64,000 bases of DNA from Apostichopus parvimensis. Lineage: Eukaryota > Echinodermata > Holothuroidea > Aspidochirotida > Stichopodidae. This document shows, in pieces, positions 18,440-37,580 of this stretch. The stretch spans positions 45,529-109,528 of the forward strand of contig KN888094.1 of NCBI GenBank assembly GCA_000934455.1, written 5' to 3'. The notes below the pieces were generated by a model that saw only the letters and a program-made list of their open reading frames with translations, had not been told where the DNA came from and did no database searches. Both the position numbers and the translations under genes were made by a program. The stretch's first letter is position 1. Every line of letters begins with the position of its first letter.

Positions 18440-19330
18440 GCGAGTTAATTTAAATCTCTACCGAACTTAATCTTAACTTCCCTGTCACATTCGTGACAAT
18501 TCAGTAAATGCCTGGCAGTGCAAGCTTTGAAATCCATGAAAGTGAAATTGTAATATCACGCGTTAAATAAACGACCCGTTAAAATGGCCACTTTGTTAAG
18601 GATGAAGCTCCTAAATTACCCAATGAACTTTCACTTCAGTTGATATGAACATTTAAAGATAATAATACGAAGTGAAATATTACAGTTAATATTCTTGCTA
18701 CAGTATCGATAGGGAATTCCCCCGTAGGTAAAGTCAGAAAATGACAATTAAAAGTCAAATATAATATTCGCAAAATAGAAATTAAGCTTAATTTGTCGAT
18801 AAATAAAACAATATATTTTTTTATCGCAGGAAGACTGCCAACAGTAGTTGTTAGAATCCTACAATGTCATCCGTGGTATGTGGCAAATGAAATGCAAGTT
18901 AATTAATACATCCCCCGAACTACATTAACTTCCCTGTCACATCCTTGACAATTCAGCTACCGCCTGGCAATACACGCTTTAAAATACATGACTTAGTTTT
19001 ACATCAAAATATAAAGATGGACAAGTTGTTCTAGTTTATGTCCATATTTAACGAGAATTATGTGAAGTGAAATATAACAGTTAACATTCTATTCTTTGTC
19101 AATGTTATTGAAAGTTATCCGATTACATTCCCTCTAGAGATTGTTCGAATTTACAACGAAATAGTCTCGTCTTTGCTACAGTATCGATATGTATCTACGA
19201 AATAGTAGTATCTTTGCTACAGTATCACCATAAACTTCTTGTGACAAACGAAAATGAAAGTAAAATATAAACGTGGTAATAATCTTGACATTTACATTGT
19301 CGACATATGGAGCATCGATATATGTCTCAA
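18440..19330 (-). pseudogene. Two inverted relics of pseudokinase exon 12 (A flank)
   Basis: Read on the minus strand, 19200-19150 and 18740-18700 resemble the start of exon 12 of genes A and B: both contain TATCGATACTGTAGCAA, and the first continues with a GACGAGACTATTTCGTT-like match to the exon interior. Upstream and downstream sequence also resembles introns 11 and 12, for example the ACTGCCA...TTCACGAATGCGACA-like stretch of intron 12. The two relics are arranged as a tandem pair about 480 bp apart, each starting (plus strand) with CTTCCCTGTCACATYC. They are too short and broken to encode anything. Confidence 0.6.
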
Positions 19331-19749
19331 ACCAAAGCACGCTTACATGGTATTAAGTTATCTGTTCATTTAACGCGATGCAAAGAGAGGACATTTCGTT
19401 CTGCTAAAGAACTTTTACCTAGTGTTAATCAAATCACATGGTCCTCGATGAACTTAATAAACTGAGCCAGTACGGCTTTTTAGTATACGTTACATTTAAG
19501 TGAAATTGGGGGGGGGGGGGGGTAATCGGCTTGTCATAAAAGACGCTTTAACATTTACTCCAAATTTTGGTCAAGTGCAATGCATTCTACTTAAGTGAAA
19601 TTGAATAATACTTACATGAAATTTTATTTCACTCAAGTAAAACACCATTTCACTTAAGCTAAATTCATATTTACTGATGTAAATATGGTAATATTGGCCT
19701 ATATGTTACATAAGTAGAATACAATTCGACTTAAGTCATATTGGTTAAT

Positions 19750-19915
19750 GTCAAAACAGCTTGTAATACAGCCGCATCCTATCGGACCAAAGTCTACAGA
19801 TCATTCAGTTGCACACAACGTGTAGATTCCAATTCAATCTGTAAGCATGATCATGCACATTATCTATTCCCATTCTTAACAAGGCTCCTGATAGGCTGAT
19901 ACCTCGCTTAACGTA
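19750..19915 (-). repeat. Inverted copy of A-flank segment 15140-15300
   Basis: The reverse complement of 15140-15300 (also 16020-16180) aligns here, sharing CAGCATCCT/CCGCATCCT, AAGTCTACAGATC, ATCATGCACA, TATCTATTCCC and GGCTGATACCTCGCTT in order. On the minus strand it precedes the inverted exon-12 relics, so an inverted piece of the receptor array is embedded in the flank. Confidence 0.6.
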
Positions 19916-21019
19916 ACATCAGGGCATTTTGTACTAAATAGGAGTCTTTTCCCAACAATGCTATGTGCACCCCACTTCTCAGCGAAGCATTAGTCCCCTA
20001 AAGCACATGTACTTATGTTTACAAAATGAGTGATTTGATTACTGCAAAACTAGAATGTGATATTAATATGAAACAGCAGAAAAATAAACTTTTCAAAACC
20101 TTAAACATACATGGAAGAGAATTAGTGTAAAATGTTGTATTTTTAAGTCTGTTTAATTGGGACATCACTGGTAAAAACCTACTATCGCATTTTTATACTA
20201 ATTGTAGTTTGGTCATGTCACTCCCAAAGGGGTCTAAAATGCTACATCGGTGGCGTATGAAGTTATGAAAGTGAGAGCGCAGTAAGAACGGTAAAGTTTG
20301 GGACATCATTCCAGATAATTGTCACTTGTGTAGACGCTACGGTGTCCTAAAAGTGGAACATTCGAAATCTCAATATTTTGTCTACAAATTGTCATCTTCG
20401 AAATCTAATATTCTCAAAGCTTCGGTTATTTTCTTTGAGATTTCATATCCAACTTGTGGCTGCTTTATCTGAAGTTGTTGACATATTTTAATTGAGATTC
20501 TCTGTTTTTACGGAATAACGACCTTTGCCATTCTTCTGAAGGAGACTATCAGGAATGACTTACATCAATAAGTAAATTCAATAATCCCCCTGCACTCAAT
20601 TGCCTTCCAATAAATGTGCGCTTGCCCAGACTAAGCCCCGGGTCAGGTTGGAAAGAACTATCTCTAAAGCTGTTGCTGGGTCCTTAATTTACACAAAGCA
20701 ATGTTAAGAGGCGTATAAAAAGGAGTATAAAATGTTTAAGATCGAGTGCGAAACTAGGCTACAGTTAGAAGACAATATGCATGTATGCCTATAAAATTAC
20801 AACACCGCATAATACAACGCAAAGCAAGTAACAGGCAAGAAAAACGTCCATGACCAAAGTTCAATAACGCACACTTATCATAATTGTAACAGGCGACAGG
20901 GCTTTCAGCATAATAAAAATCTCACAATTGTTTTCCTACTGTATGGAAGCAACGTTAATTTTACGAACCGTGAAGTATCATATTCTAAAGAAAGGCATAT
21001 ACTTAATAAAAGGTCGTAT

Positions 21020-21220
21020 ACATGCTTGGACTCGATCACGATTTCGTGTCCTCATCATTCACTTGTCAGTCTGACACGAACCTCAGTCCGTCTCGAAGTC
21101 GACTGCAGTCGAATGCAGTTGTGTTCACCGTGTCTTTGTTCTTCCGCTGGCTTTTCCATAATTCCACTTCTCCAACTCATTCAAGAAGTCATTCCATATT
21201 CTGTAGAGGATTTACACAGG
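21020..21220 (+). other. Conserved exon-like segment of unknown role
   Basis: This segment (GGACTCGATCACGATTTCGTGTCC... to a CACAG|GTAAGA donor-like end) is repeated at 43525-43670 and, inverted, at 55900-56000. An open frame covers two of the copies, with a shared piece SSAGFSIIP, but indels and a broken frame in the third copy argue against a protein. It could be a non-coding 5' exon or simply part of a dispersed duplication. Confidence 0.3.
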
Positions 21221-21730
21221 TAAGATATTGTATTTACATTTTCGTATTGAATCATTTGAAATATGTTTATACGGGAAACGTTTCCTATGAAAATACTGTT
21301 TTCTATTTTCTTTCTTATCTATACAGCTGTACTGTTTACACACAGTGTATCTTATTTTCAAGTAGACCAACATTATGTAGGCAAGAATCTACAAATGAGT
21401 GATAAACAACTAGAACACCGAAGGCAGTGGTATAGGTAGGAAGATATCAAAAATGGGGGTAAGGGAAGATATCCGGTTGTCAAAGTGGGTATCTATACAA
21501 GACAAATTTCCATTTGTTGATGCTGAAGAGAAATGAGGTTTTAAGCTCGTAATCAACAATCGTGTTCGTTTATCATTGCCTCATCATCTTGGTTTTCCGC
21601 CATGAACCAGTTCGTGCCTGTGGAGAGAAGACGAATAGGCTAGGGACCACGGTGCGGTATACAAAGGAACTTTCAACCATCAACTAGACGCTGCGTGGGT
21701 ATACGAGGGTGAAAATAAGAGGGGAAATTG

Positions 21731-22960
21731 GTGCATCCCTAATACGTTGTTTTAGCTATAAAACTATTGTATTGAAAAAGGTATCTGATTGTACCAGTAA
21801 TGAAGGGTCAGGATAAAGCCGGTCATATCGCATTTTAACGGTATTGTTTACAATTAATTCCGTTACCTAACTCGCAGTATCGATGAGCTGGTAAATGTAT
21901 TATAGCTACCTAAACGATGACGGAAACACCTGTCAAAAAGATAAATAGTGAAAGTCTGAACTTGAAACGTAATCGTGCGAACTAACATGATACTTAAAAA
22001 CATGGCTAAGGTCTACCCTGTTCAACTTTCAATGTATCAATTAAAACAATCTTCTGGCTACAGCTGCTACTAGCTGAGTACCAAGTTGCAATGGGCAGCT
22101 ATCGTGGTGCCATGAAAAGGATGCCAGTTTCATTCCAATAGGAGTCTTGATGGTAAGTAAAAAGCTTAAAAAATTTCAACAAGTAATACCGGCTTGCTTG
22201 AGTTGTGAGTTTGGTTTTTGAAAGGGGATTTGTTTCATCAGTGCCGTTTGGCCGTGGAGTTTTGGTTAACGCGGGAGGGTCAAGTAAAAAGGACATTAAA
22301 CACTTTAATGGGAAGTCTAGCTTCCAAAAAAGATGCAAAATACTTACCATTTTCAAGTTAGACTTATGATTAAAGATAGGTGAGTGTCAGCAATTCTTTG
22401 CTTACTACTACTATAATGACTAAATTACTATATATATATAAAGAGAAAAGCCCTTCTCAATGTCTTCAAGGAATTATCTTTATCATGAGTCACATTCCTT
22501 TAAAACCTGAAGAGATAATTTTCCGAAAACGGTAAAGCGATCATAACACACTAGTTTGTTTGAACATTAAATTTATACAAATGCGCTGTGATAAATCATT
22601 TTATGATAAATATGTGCTGGTCTTTACCTCGTCTTGTTTACTTGACATCTGTCATTTTCCGCTCCATTATGGCAACTTAAAACGAATACTTAATCTGACC
22701 TCTGAGATTTTGACCTTTCGTTCTGAGGGTCGGCGATATACAAGTTCATATCATCGGTCAACTTTCTACGAAGTTTGAAGAATATCAATCTAAAGTGGAG
22801 TTTCTGACAAACTTGTAAAATGTAATAGACACACATATACAGATGGCTTTTGATCCTTCAACCCTAATATATGGTCTTTCGGGAATCCTCCGTTTCCATG
22901 ACAGCAGTTTCTATTGCAAATGAGACTATCAAAGCCTTAATATAATATATGTCTGGTTTC
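21731..22960. other. Intergenic, mostly unassigned
   Basis: Apart from the LINE tail at 22191-22291 nothing is recognisable. A short TA run lies near 22428. Open frames here are short and have no domain. Confidence 0.4.
22191..22291 (+). mobile_element. 3' tail of a LINE
   Basis: Contains GTGCCGTTTGGCCGTG and GGGAGGGTCAAGTAAAAAG, matching the terminal part of the LINE tails at 37425-37580 and 40027-40180. Coding parts are missing, so it is a short 5'-truncated copy in the + orientation. Confidence 0.6.
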
Positions 22961-23002
22961 TTCTAACTCAAGTCCCGAGCTTACATTCCTGCTTGAGTTC
23001 AG

Positions 23003-23068
23003 CATCTTGTATCTCCTCAGAAATGAAACCCCTCAGTGATGGCAAACCAGAGCTTCAAACTGAACCAG
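23003..23068 (+). CDS. Candidate 66-nt phase-1 exon of an unidentified gene (first of a pair)
   Basis: An open 66-nt segment between GTTCAG and G|GTGTGG. In phase 1 it reads ASCISSEMKPLSDGK followed by PELQTEPG. A second segment of the same length and phase lies at 23385-23450, in a surrounding tandem duplication (about 22960-23220 and 23340-23620). Conserved length, phase, splice sites and several residues (C, SSE, QT, final G) suggest real exons, perhaps encoding a stalk or linker. The remainder of the gene is not identified. Confidence 0.35.
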
Positions 23069-23384
23069 GTGTGGCAAGTTTAAAATGTAGTTCCATCCGA
23101 TTTTGCTCTGCTGGAAGATAACAGTTCTGATAATCAGCGTAATAATTTTTCGTTTAGTATTTTTTTGTCATATAAATTCTGCCAGGAAGGAGTATTGTTG
23201 CTAAAGGCAAGCTTGAGGAATTAAATTCGTAAGCCAACATTATTTACATTCAAACGGTTTGGAAGATGTTTTTCAATACGACTATACGTTCTTACATATA
23301 ACGATAACACTATGAGATTAATATTGGAAGCCAAATAATTTCATTCTTCTTTAAGCACAAGCTCATATTCCTGTTCGATTTTAG

Positions 23385-23450
23385 AAACTTGTACCTCCTC
23401 TGAAAAGGAACGCCCCTATGGTAAAAGCCCGCAGCCTCAAACTGGATCAG
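23385..23450 (+). CDS. Candidate 66-nt phase-1 exon (second of a pair)
   Basis: Bounded by ATTTTAG and G|GTATGG; reads ETCTSSEKERPYGK then SPQPQTGSG. See the exon at 23003-23068, to which it is paralogous. Its orientation matches the receptor genes, but it is more than 4 kb upstream of the first exon of gene B, so it is not obviously part of B. Confidence 0.35.
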
Positions 23451-23883
23451 GTATGGCAATTTTACAGCTTTTTATTATCCGACTGTTTGCACTGCCGAGC
23501 AATGCAATTGTGGTCATCAGCTCAAACCTTTTTTTTTTTGAAGGGGGGGGGGGCTTTACTTCTAATCTAATTTCTGCCAAAGAGGAGTATTGTTGCTAAA
23601 GTTCAGCATTTAATTTACAAGCCAACAGTTCTTATTAGATTGAAGCTGTTTCCAAGAGGTTCTCAAAAAGGACCACTCGACGTTCTTAAAAATAGTGAGG
23701 TTTAAGTTTCTAGATCTATAACGTCATAATTCAAAGATAAAAACGTCGAAAATTCGAGTCGAAAAGTAGACGTTGAAAGATAAAATGTTGCAAAAACAAG
23801 ATCAGTAACAGATCATATGTCAAATTCAAGACAAAACACCTCAGAACTTCTAGATAAACGTTGATTTGATTAACGGAATAATG

Positions 23884-23924
23884 ACCTTCCCTTCATTTTA
23901 TTAACGGAATAATGAAGGGAAGGT
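23884..23924. repeat. Perfect 14-bp inverted repeat
   Basis: ACCTTCCCTTCATT (23884-23897) and its exact reverse complement (23911-23924) are separated by 13 bases, and TTAACGGAATAATGA occurs around both. This could form a hairpin or be the remains of a small palindromic element. No gene depends on it visibly. Confidence 0.55.
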
Positions 23925-24537
23925 AAAAATTCAACATGAAAAAGTTAGATATTCTCTCCAACACCAGCTCTGATGCGTACCAATCGGAAGTGTTATATCA
24001 AGACAACAGAACAATTCTACCAATACTCACTGCTTGAATTTCACTGCGTACATAACTTAACACGACCAGTCGGTTTCCCAAACCCAATCCAACTAACCAA
24101 AAATACATACTTAAACAATATTTTCTCTGACCGGACTGGAAATTATTTATGAAATGATATATCATACAGCCATAGCGTGGCTAGATCTAAACATTTCTCT
24201 TAATAAGTGCCAAGATCCATCTCATTAAATTTACTAATTGGTAACAATAGCTCTCTCCCCAACCACTCATTTTTTAAATAAAGATCAACACTCAAGTATA
24301 ACTCATAAAGTGCATTTTCTCTCAATAGATGACCTAACTCATGAAGTTGAAAACCTGACAAAAAAACAACATGAGAATCCAGAGCATGGCGAAATCCAGG
24401 ATCACCAAAACAACATAAAAAATCAAGAAATATGTTATTGGCGGTAAAAAACCTGATCGTGAAGAAAAAATTATTTTCTTTATTGATGGCAGTAATATTG
24501 AAGTATATACAATTGAGTTCATTTATATATGTTATAG

Positions 24538-24955
24538 GAGTCAAGAATGAGGATCATTTCAGATGTGACGTCAATTGTCTGGATAATAATCAAACACTGC
24601 AAAGTTGTGGAATTGAAATGCAGATATGTACCCTCAAAGATAAGTTGTCGTCAGAATTGCCATTTGGTATTACCTTCGTAATTATACCTGTATCAATGAG
24701 TGATTCAGTTGAAACAAAGAGTAGAACATTTGCAACCGATACGACAAGCAGCGGGGACATAAAAGATCCGAACGATACAGCAGTCACGGTTGCTACAACA
24801 GGTTCGAAAGATGCAACCATCCAAAGGAAGATACCATTCGCAACAGATGCAACAGGCGCAATTAACATTAAAGAAATAACAGAACAAATTCACACACTTA
24901 GTACAAGTGAAGAAACGGACAGGTTGAAACACGTTAATGCGGGAGTAATATAACA
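24538..24955 (+). CDS. Unrecognised open frame with a plausible acceptor
   Basis: An open frame of about 139 codons begins in phase 1 right after TTATAG and runs to a TAA. It reads GVKNEDHFRCDVNCLDNNQ... with four Cys in the first 40 residues, then a Thr/Ser-rich part (TDTTSSGDIKDPND, ATTGSKDATIQRK). No family is recognised. It could be the last exon of the gene that contains the two 66-nt exons, or chance. A donor-like G|GTATTA lies inside (near 24667). Confidence 0.3.
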
Positions 24956-27715
24956 AGATATCACTCAAGAACTGTAACTCCCTTAAGAGGAATGTTCACA
25001 TCCTGTATTCAGAGTAACCAACTGTTTTGTCTGTTCATGGAAATGCTCAACACATAACGATCACAGAAAAAGCAAGTGACGGAAGTGAGTCGGAGAATTT
25101 TCTAACCAACTTCAATATTACATTAGGTGACAGTCTCATATTTGGTGGAAAGTGATTACTTGGAGATTTTTGGATGGGATATCAACAGCAATAACTCCAA
25201 GCGCTGATGTTAATTTAACCCTGTAACGACTATATTAAGATACCTCACTTCAAACTTCATGTTCGTCTTGAAAGTTACTTTGACTGAGTGAAACAAGGTT
25301 TCATAAATACTAAATGATTTTTGTTATTAGATATTACTGCTCTCCGCAGTAATAGTTACGTTTAAGTCTCTATTTTGTCGCTGAAGATATTCAACCAGGA
25401 GTGATAGGAAATTTAAATGTTAAACACTACTCAGCATTTCGATGATATGAGAAAGTATCGGAAATGTAAGCACTTTCTTCTCGCACACCTTATTTTGCAT
25501 TTGACCATACGATCGCATACAGGTAATGGAAACTCTCCGATGAATTATTAATATATTTCTGAATGACATCACTCATTCGCATTGGTTTACAATTAATGGT
25601 TTATTGTTGTAATGCATTGTGGTAATTGATATGGAAAGTCTTAATGAGTGAATGATTGATGATAATTGATATTGTTGGCTTAAAGAGTACAGAAACAATT
25701 TTATCAATTTGACGTGCATGTATTTAATTTATCGGGTAAGTAAACCTCACTGTCATAAAGCACTTAAAACGAAACCTTAACGTCACAGAAACTAAACTCG
25801 TCCGTCTAGTTAAGGATAATTATACGTGTAAGTTGCTTAATGTTACTCTCGATGTCCACTGCCAAATCAATTGTACAATAAATTCACTTGCAAATAATTC
25901 ATTAAAATTAAATCGGTATTTCAATTGACCTTTAACAGTTGAAATAAAAATGTGCTATTCTGAATATGTATGTGTTACTTTGTGTCGACATCTACCAGTT
26001 TCTAATGACTGATATCAGTTTAAATTGACATTGCATCGATTTAATAAACACATAAACATTAAAATCGGTATATGTTAAGTTAATCCCATTACAAAAGCAT
26101 CGTCACGTGATATGTTAGTGGAAGAGGTAGTTGTGCGTGGGAGTGGGAGTGTTCGTTGCTGACAAGTTTGGATTGGTTTTACTGCCGTTTTAGTCGCGTC
26201 GTTTTGAATACACTTTGCGGTAAAAAGGTATCGTGACAAACCAAGTAATGTAACACCGCCTGGTAATTAATAACAATCACATACACCTACTGCAATAAAG
26301 GAGGTCGCGTGACTTTCCTTTTTCAATTTGATCGTTCCTTAATACCTAATTCTCATTGAGAGCCACTATTTTACGAAAATATTTTCCTACCTTAGCAACG
26401 ATATCATAAAACAATGACGAATCATTTTCTACTGATTTCGGCGAATGCTTACTGCGCCGTCAGGAGTGCCTGTGGTAACTTTATCCAACAACAAGAGAGG
26501 TTTAATTTCTAACTGTCCAATTCGAATTGTAAATCATATCACTATCGCCCAATCATGGACTAGATTGGTAAGTAAAATGAATTTAGATGAAACAACTTCC
26601 TCAAAGTGCCGAACGCATTACGATTAAATGCAAATTGGAAAATGATTTTTCCAGCATCACACAAATGATGCGACGTCTCACCGCTCTAAAGCGTTTCTTC
26701 CTTTCTCTAAGTAGAGATATATATCAAATAATTCTAAAACAATTATTAATAGGAACTTAAGATGAGAAAGGTCAAAGAAAAAATGAGCCAAAGGTTGCTC
26801 TAAATGGGAATAATTACCGTGCTCGGTAAATGTTTCTGTCAAATTGGTAACTCATTCCTTGATGAAACTGTTTAAATGAAACTGATGCTATTAAATAGAT
26901 AAATGTATATCAAGTAGCGTGAAAGGAAACATTACTTATTCGATCTATGTAGCAAATGACCCATTATAATGAAAATATTCCTGTAAACTTTACGTTTTCT
27001 TGCTTAAATAATAGCGGGAAAATGTCTGGTATCTAGAACAGGCACCTAATATGACCACAATAATAGAAGATACAGGTCTCAAAATAACTTTAAACACCGC
27101 TCAGGTCCCGGTGCCAATGCCGATTGGGTTGGTGTTACATACCTATTATTTGACTTGTTTGGAAAATAAATAAATATCCTTCGAGGGTTGTGATTGAACA
27201 AGCTTTGCCTAGGGATGGATATATTTTGGTAGTTCTTTTAGGTATTTCTCTCAATATTATTACGGTGCCAAATGCTATGTACTCATATTCCCCTCAGTAA
27301 TATACCCCTCTATTATCTACACACTGCAAACTTACTAACATTACCAAATACTATATGGTGAACACTTCAAAACAATTTTTACCAACATGAACCTGTTTTC
27401 TTTTGATTGTTAACGTTTTTTATTTTTGGAGAGGTGAAGGATTGTATTTTTCACCGTATCGACCTTTCTCTTCTTTTGATCTTCGTTTCTAGTAAAGAGC
27501 ATTTTGTCTGCTCACAATGTATTACAAGCTTAAATGACGGAATTCTATTTACCGCCATCGCAAACTTTAAATGATGTCGTTATTGTATCAATAAATAAGG
27601 TCGTTTGCTGTGAGCTTTGTCAGTTCAGTTTAACAACCATTCATACATGACAAGTTGCTCATTGTGTTCTCAAACTTAACACGCGTACATTCTTTGGTGA
27701 TAAGAAGCCGTGATA
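24956..27715. other. Intergenic region upstream of gene B
   Basis: About 2.7 kb without a supported gene. Open frames are short. The promoter of gene B must lie in the last part, but no core motif is certain. Confidence 0.45.
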
Positions 27716-34913
<7,198 letters not shown>

Positions 34914-35331
34914 ATTTCTTTCCCTGCATCATTACCTTTATGTTAGCACTGTATAATGTGCATCTTCATTAAGCTTGTAAATAGCGAATTAAGACATTTG
35001 TTCATTTACGGTTGTTTTCATATACATGATTGACTATGTCATATTCGATCAGGGGAAAGATGAGTTGTGCTTGCAATTTATGTTGTTATTTTCAATGTTT
35101 ATTAAAACTGAAACGCCTATGACAGTAATGTTGAATTTGCAATGCTTGCAAGCTATGGTAATGTGGCAACCCCGCACACATTATTCATTGTGTGGTAGTG
35201 TGCGGTGCTAAGATTTCCAGTTTCTCTTAAGGATTTAGATGTTTCACCTTTGTGTTAATATAAACAATTTCTACTGAATTTGATGAGATGTAATGACGTA
35301 AGTGGAAATCGAGGTTTCTATAAGAAATCCT

Positions 35332-35550
35332 TTACGAGCTCTTTTTGTATAATATTGTGTAAGTTTTAGTTTGGCTTGAATAGCAAGTACGTGTCTTTAT
35401 TCCGTCATAAGGTTGTGCCTGTCCACACGATTGACATTTGAGAATATATCCCTGAACGTATTCCTCATCAGCAGTTTCCATAAAATATCGTTCATATTTA
35501 AGGAAATTATCATTGTTGCATTTGCCGTTGCAACAGTAAATTTGATCCAC
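35332..35550 (-). CDS. Doubtful small Cys-rich open frame
   Basis: A 72-codon minus frame, MDQIYCCNGKCNND... with ERYFMETADEEY and CQSCGQAQPYDG, has two CxxC-like pairs. The C flank has the related DNA (complement of about 49790-49960) and keeps NYERYFMETTDEEY but is then out of frame. This could be a small decaying gene or just non-coding duplicated DNA that happens to be open. Confidence 0.18.
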   Translation of the reverse strand: MDQIYCCNGKCNNDNFLKYERYFMETADEEYVQGYILKCQSCGQAQPYDGIKTRTCYSSQTKTYTILYKKSS

Positions 35551-37424
35551 ATGTAGATAATGTTCGGATGGACAATATTTCCCTACTTAATTCATATCTG
35601 GCCCGAAAAACATCCACCCTTCGTTTTTTACGTCACAGAAAATTTGTTTCCTGGAACAACTGCCCAACAGGAATATTTTACATCATGACGTTCCGTCCAG
35701 TTGGACTATGTGCATGTGGATTATATTTACTTGATATCATGAAGTTAGTCCCAGGCCCCTAAAGGCCAACGTGTACAAACAGAAATAGCATAAGCGCTTG
35801 TTTATGGCAATACTCCACAACTTACTACAGGGATTTTTAGTCTTGCGCCTGTATTGAAACTTCAGCAGGATATAAACAATTAGACAAGTTATGAGAGGAA
35901 TAATAAAGGTAACGGTGCGTGTGGTAGACGCTGTCAGTTAATGATATTGAATACATGTATTTACTTTGCTTCCATTATTTTTCAGACTTTAGGTCATTCT
36001 TTGGGGGAAAACACAGTTTTCATGCTCTAGGATTTAAAGAACACGTTCAAAAATCATTTTAACATCTCAATTAAAACCTTACATTTGTAAAGCAAGAAAT
36101 AGTAAACGCTACAATTTTTGCCGGGAATACACGTTTGTAGGCAGAGCTCTTGGAACTACATCCTGTGTACTATTTGCAGATTCGTGCTTTTCATTGCACC
36201 AACGAATGGCCTGTGAATGTCACTTCATACAAATTTCTCCCTCAAGGACAAAGTATTGATAAACTTGTAAAAACCTAACTAAATATGGAATGAAAAAGCA
36301 AATCATTTGAACTGGTTAGCAAAACTCTCACTTATCATGTTCACACAGGTTAATATTTGCAAAAGGCTTCAATCAGAGAGGTTGCTCTACTTTTTTAATT
36401 TTCTTTTCTGATACAATTCATGGAAATTACATGATGACTTCAATGCAAATTGTAACTGACAAATTAATGTGTGTTTTAAGCATCTAATAAACACTTAGCA
36501 TCTCTGGTGAGCGCCTTTTCCCCGAGTTATTTCTATTGTATAACGATTTATTTTTAATTGTCAGACTAGTAACTTCTAGTTTCATTAAGCAATTATAACA
36601 TCGACATAAAATGGTGAGCGCCTTTTTCCAAGGTTATTTCTATCGTATAACGATATTTATTTTTAATTTTCAGACTATTAACTTCTACTTTCAAAAAGCA
36701 ATTACACATCCAAATAAATGTTGCTAAGCAATGGCAATTTTAATGACACTACAAACAAAACATGTGTTTCCTGAAAGGTCTACTGGAACAGAGCAATATG
36801 ATAGCTGTCACTGACAATGACACAATGACACAATGTAATAAGTAGTTTCGATCCTACTTCTATATGCGATTTGAGCTGTGAAAGTAGTGTTGCTGCTAAA
36901 ATATAGAACACATGTTGACCATGTACTTGACTTTGTTTCTGAGCTGTCTTTTTTTATTTGGTTTCTGATGATGATATGGAAGGTTTGTTAGTTAAAGATT
37001 GAATGATGGTCTCAACCAAACTCCGCCCTCCTCTCCTCCTCACCCTCTCACCATATTCATTTTTTTGGGTAAATTTAAAAACTTCCTTGAAACCTTTACG
37101 TTACATGGCTACACTCCGCATTAACCTAGTCGAGAAGAGTTAAAATTATCACAGAATATTTGCCTCTCCGTGATCAGCTAGAAGGAAATTTAGATATTTT
37201 CCAGGCCGTTGAATTACGTCCATCTCACGTGTGTAGTTCCTCTTCAGTATTTAAATGAGAACAATGTTTTAATTCAGCGGCACCCTAATGGAGTTAAAGA
37301 TGGGGAGCTGACCTCCACGACGCGATTTGGGCAAACACTGCAAGACATAAGTTGTATGGACGGATCGATGGTTGTCAGAATCTTGCCGGTCATTGTCAAA
37401 GATATGCCGTGGTTTTTTTTATAT

Positions 37425-37580
37425 TTGAGTGGGTTGCTGGGGGGTTTTTCTGCAGGTCGGTGGGCGTATTTACTTTTTTGGCTCGCTTGACTTGAGTTAT
37501 TGTTTGTTAGAATGGGATGGTTGAGAAGTGCCGTTTGGCCGTGACGTTTTGGATCCCGCAGGGAGGGTCACGTAAAAAGC
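37425..37580 (+). mobile_element. 3' tail of a LINE (B flank)
   Basis: Matches the complement of 40027-40180 and of 284-340: GAGTGGGTTG..., CTGCAGGTCGGTGGGCG, GTGCCGTTTGGCCGTGACG, ending GTCACGTAAAAAGC. It replaces a stretch present in the A flank (about 14690-14935), so insertion came with a local deletion or was followed by one. Only untranslated sequence is left. Confidence 0.75.

Larger units (their letters stand above)
12911..21730. repeat. A flank: segmental duplication paired with the B flank
   Basis: Large parts of this region match the sequence after gene B in the same order: about 12.9-15.4 kb with 34.9-37.9 kb, 17.2-19.35 kb with 38.3-41.13 kb, and 20.16-21.7 kb with 42.59-44.17 kb. 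The first part also matches the flank of pseudogene C (49.4-51.7 kb). No convincing gene is seen. Interruptions are the hAT element at 16334-17188, the gap at 15431 and a poly-G run near 19508. The stretch 19350-20160 has no clear counterpart in B. Confidence 0.75.

Noticed and set aside
19500-19522. Poly-G run
   Set aside because: Simple homopolymer, also a likely site of assembly length error; no function inferred.
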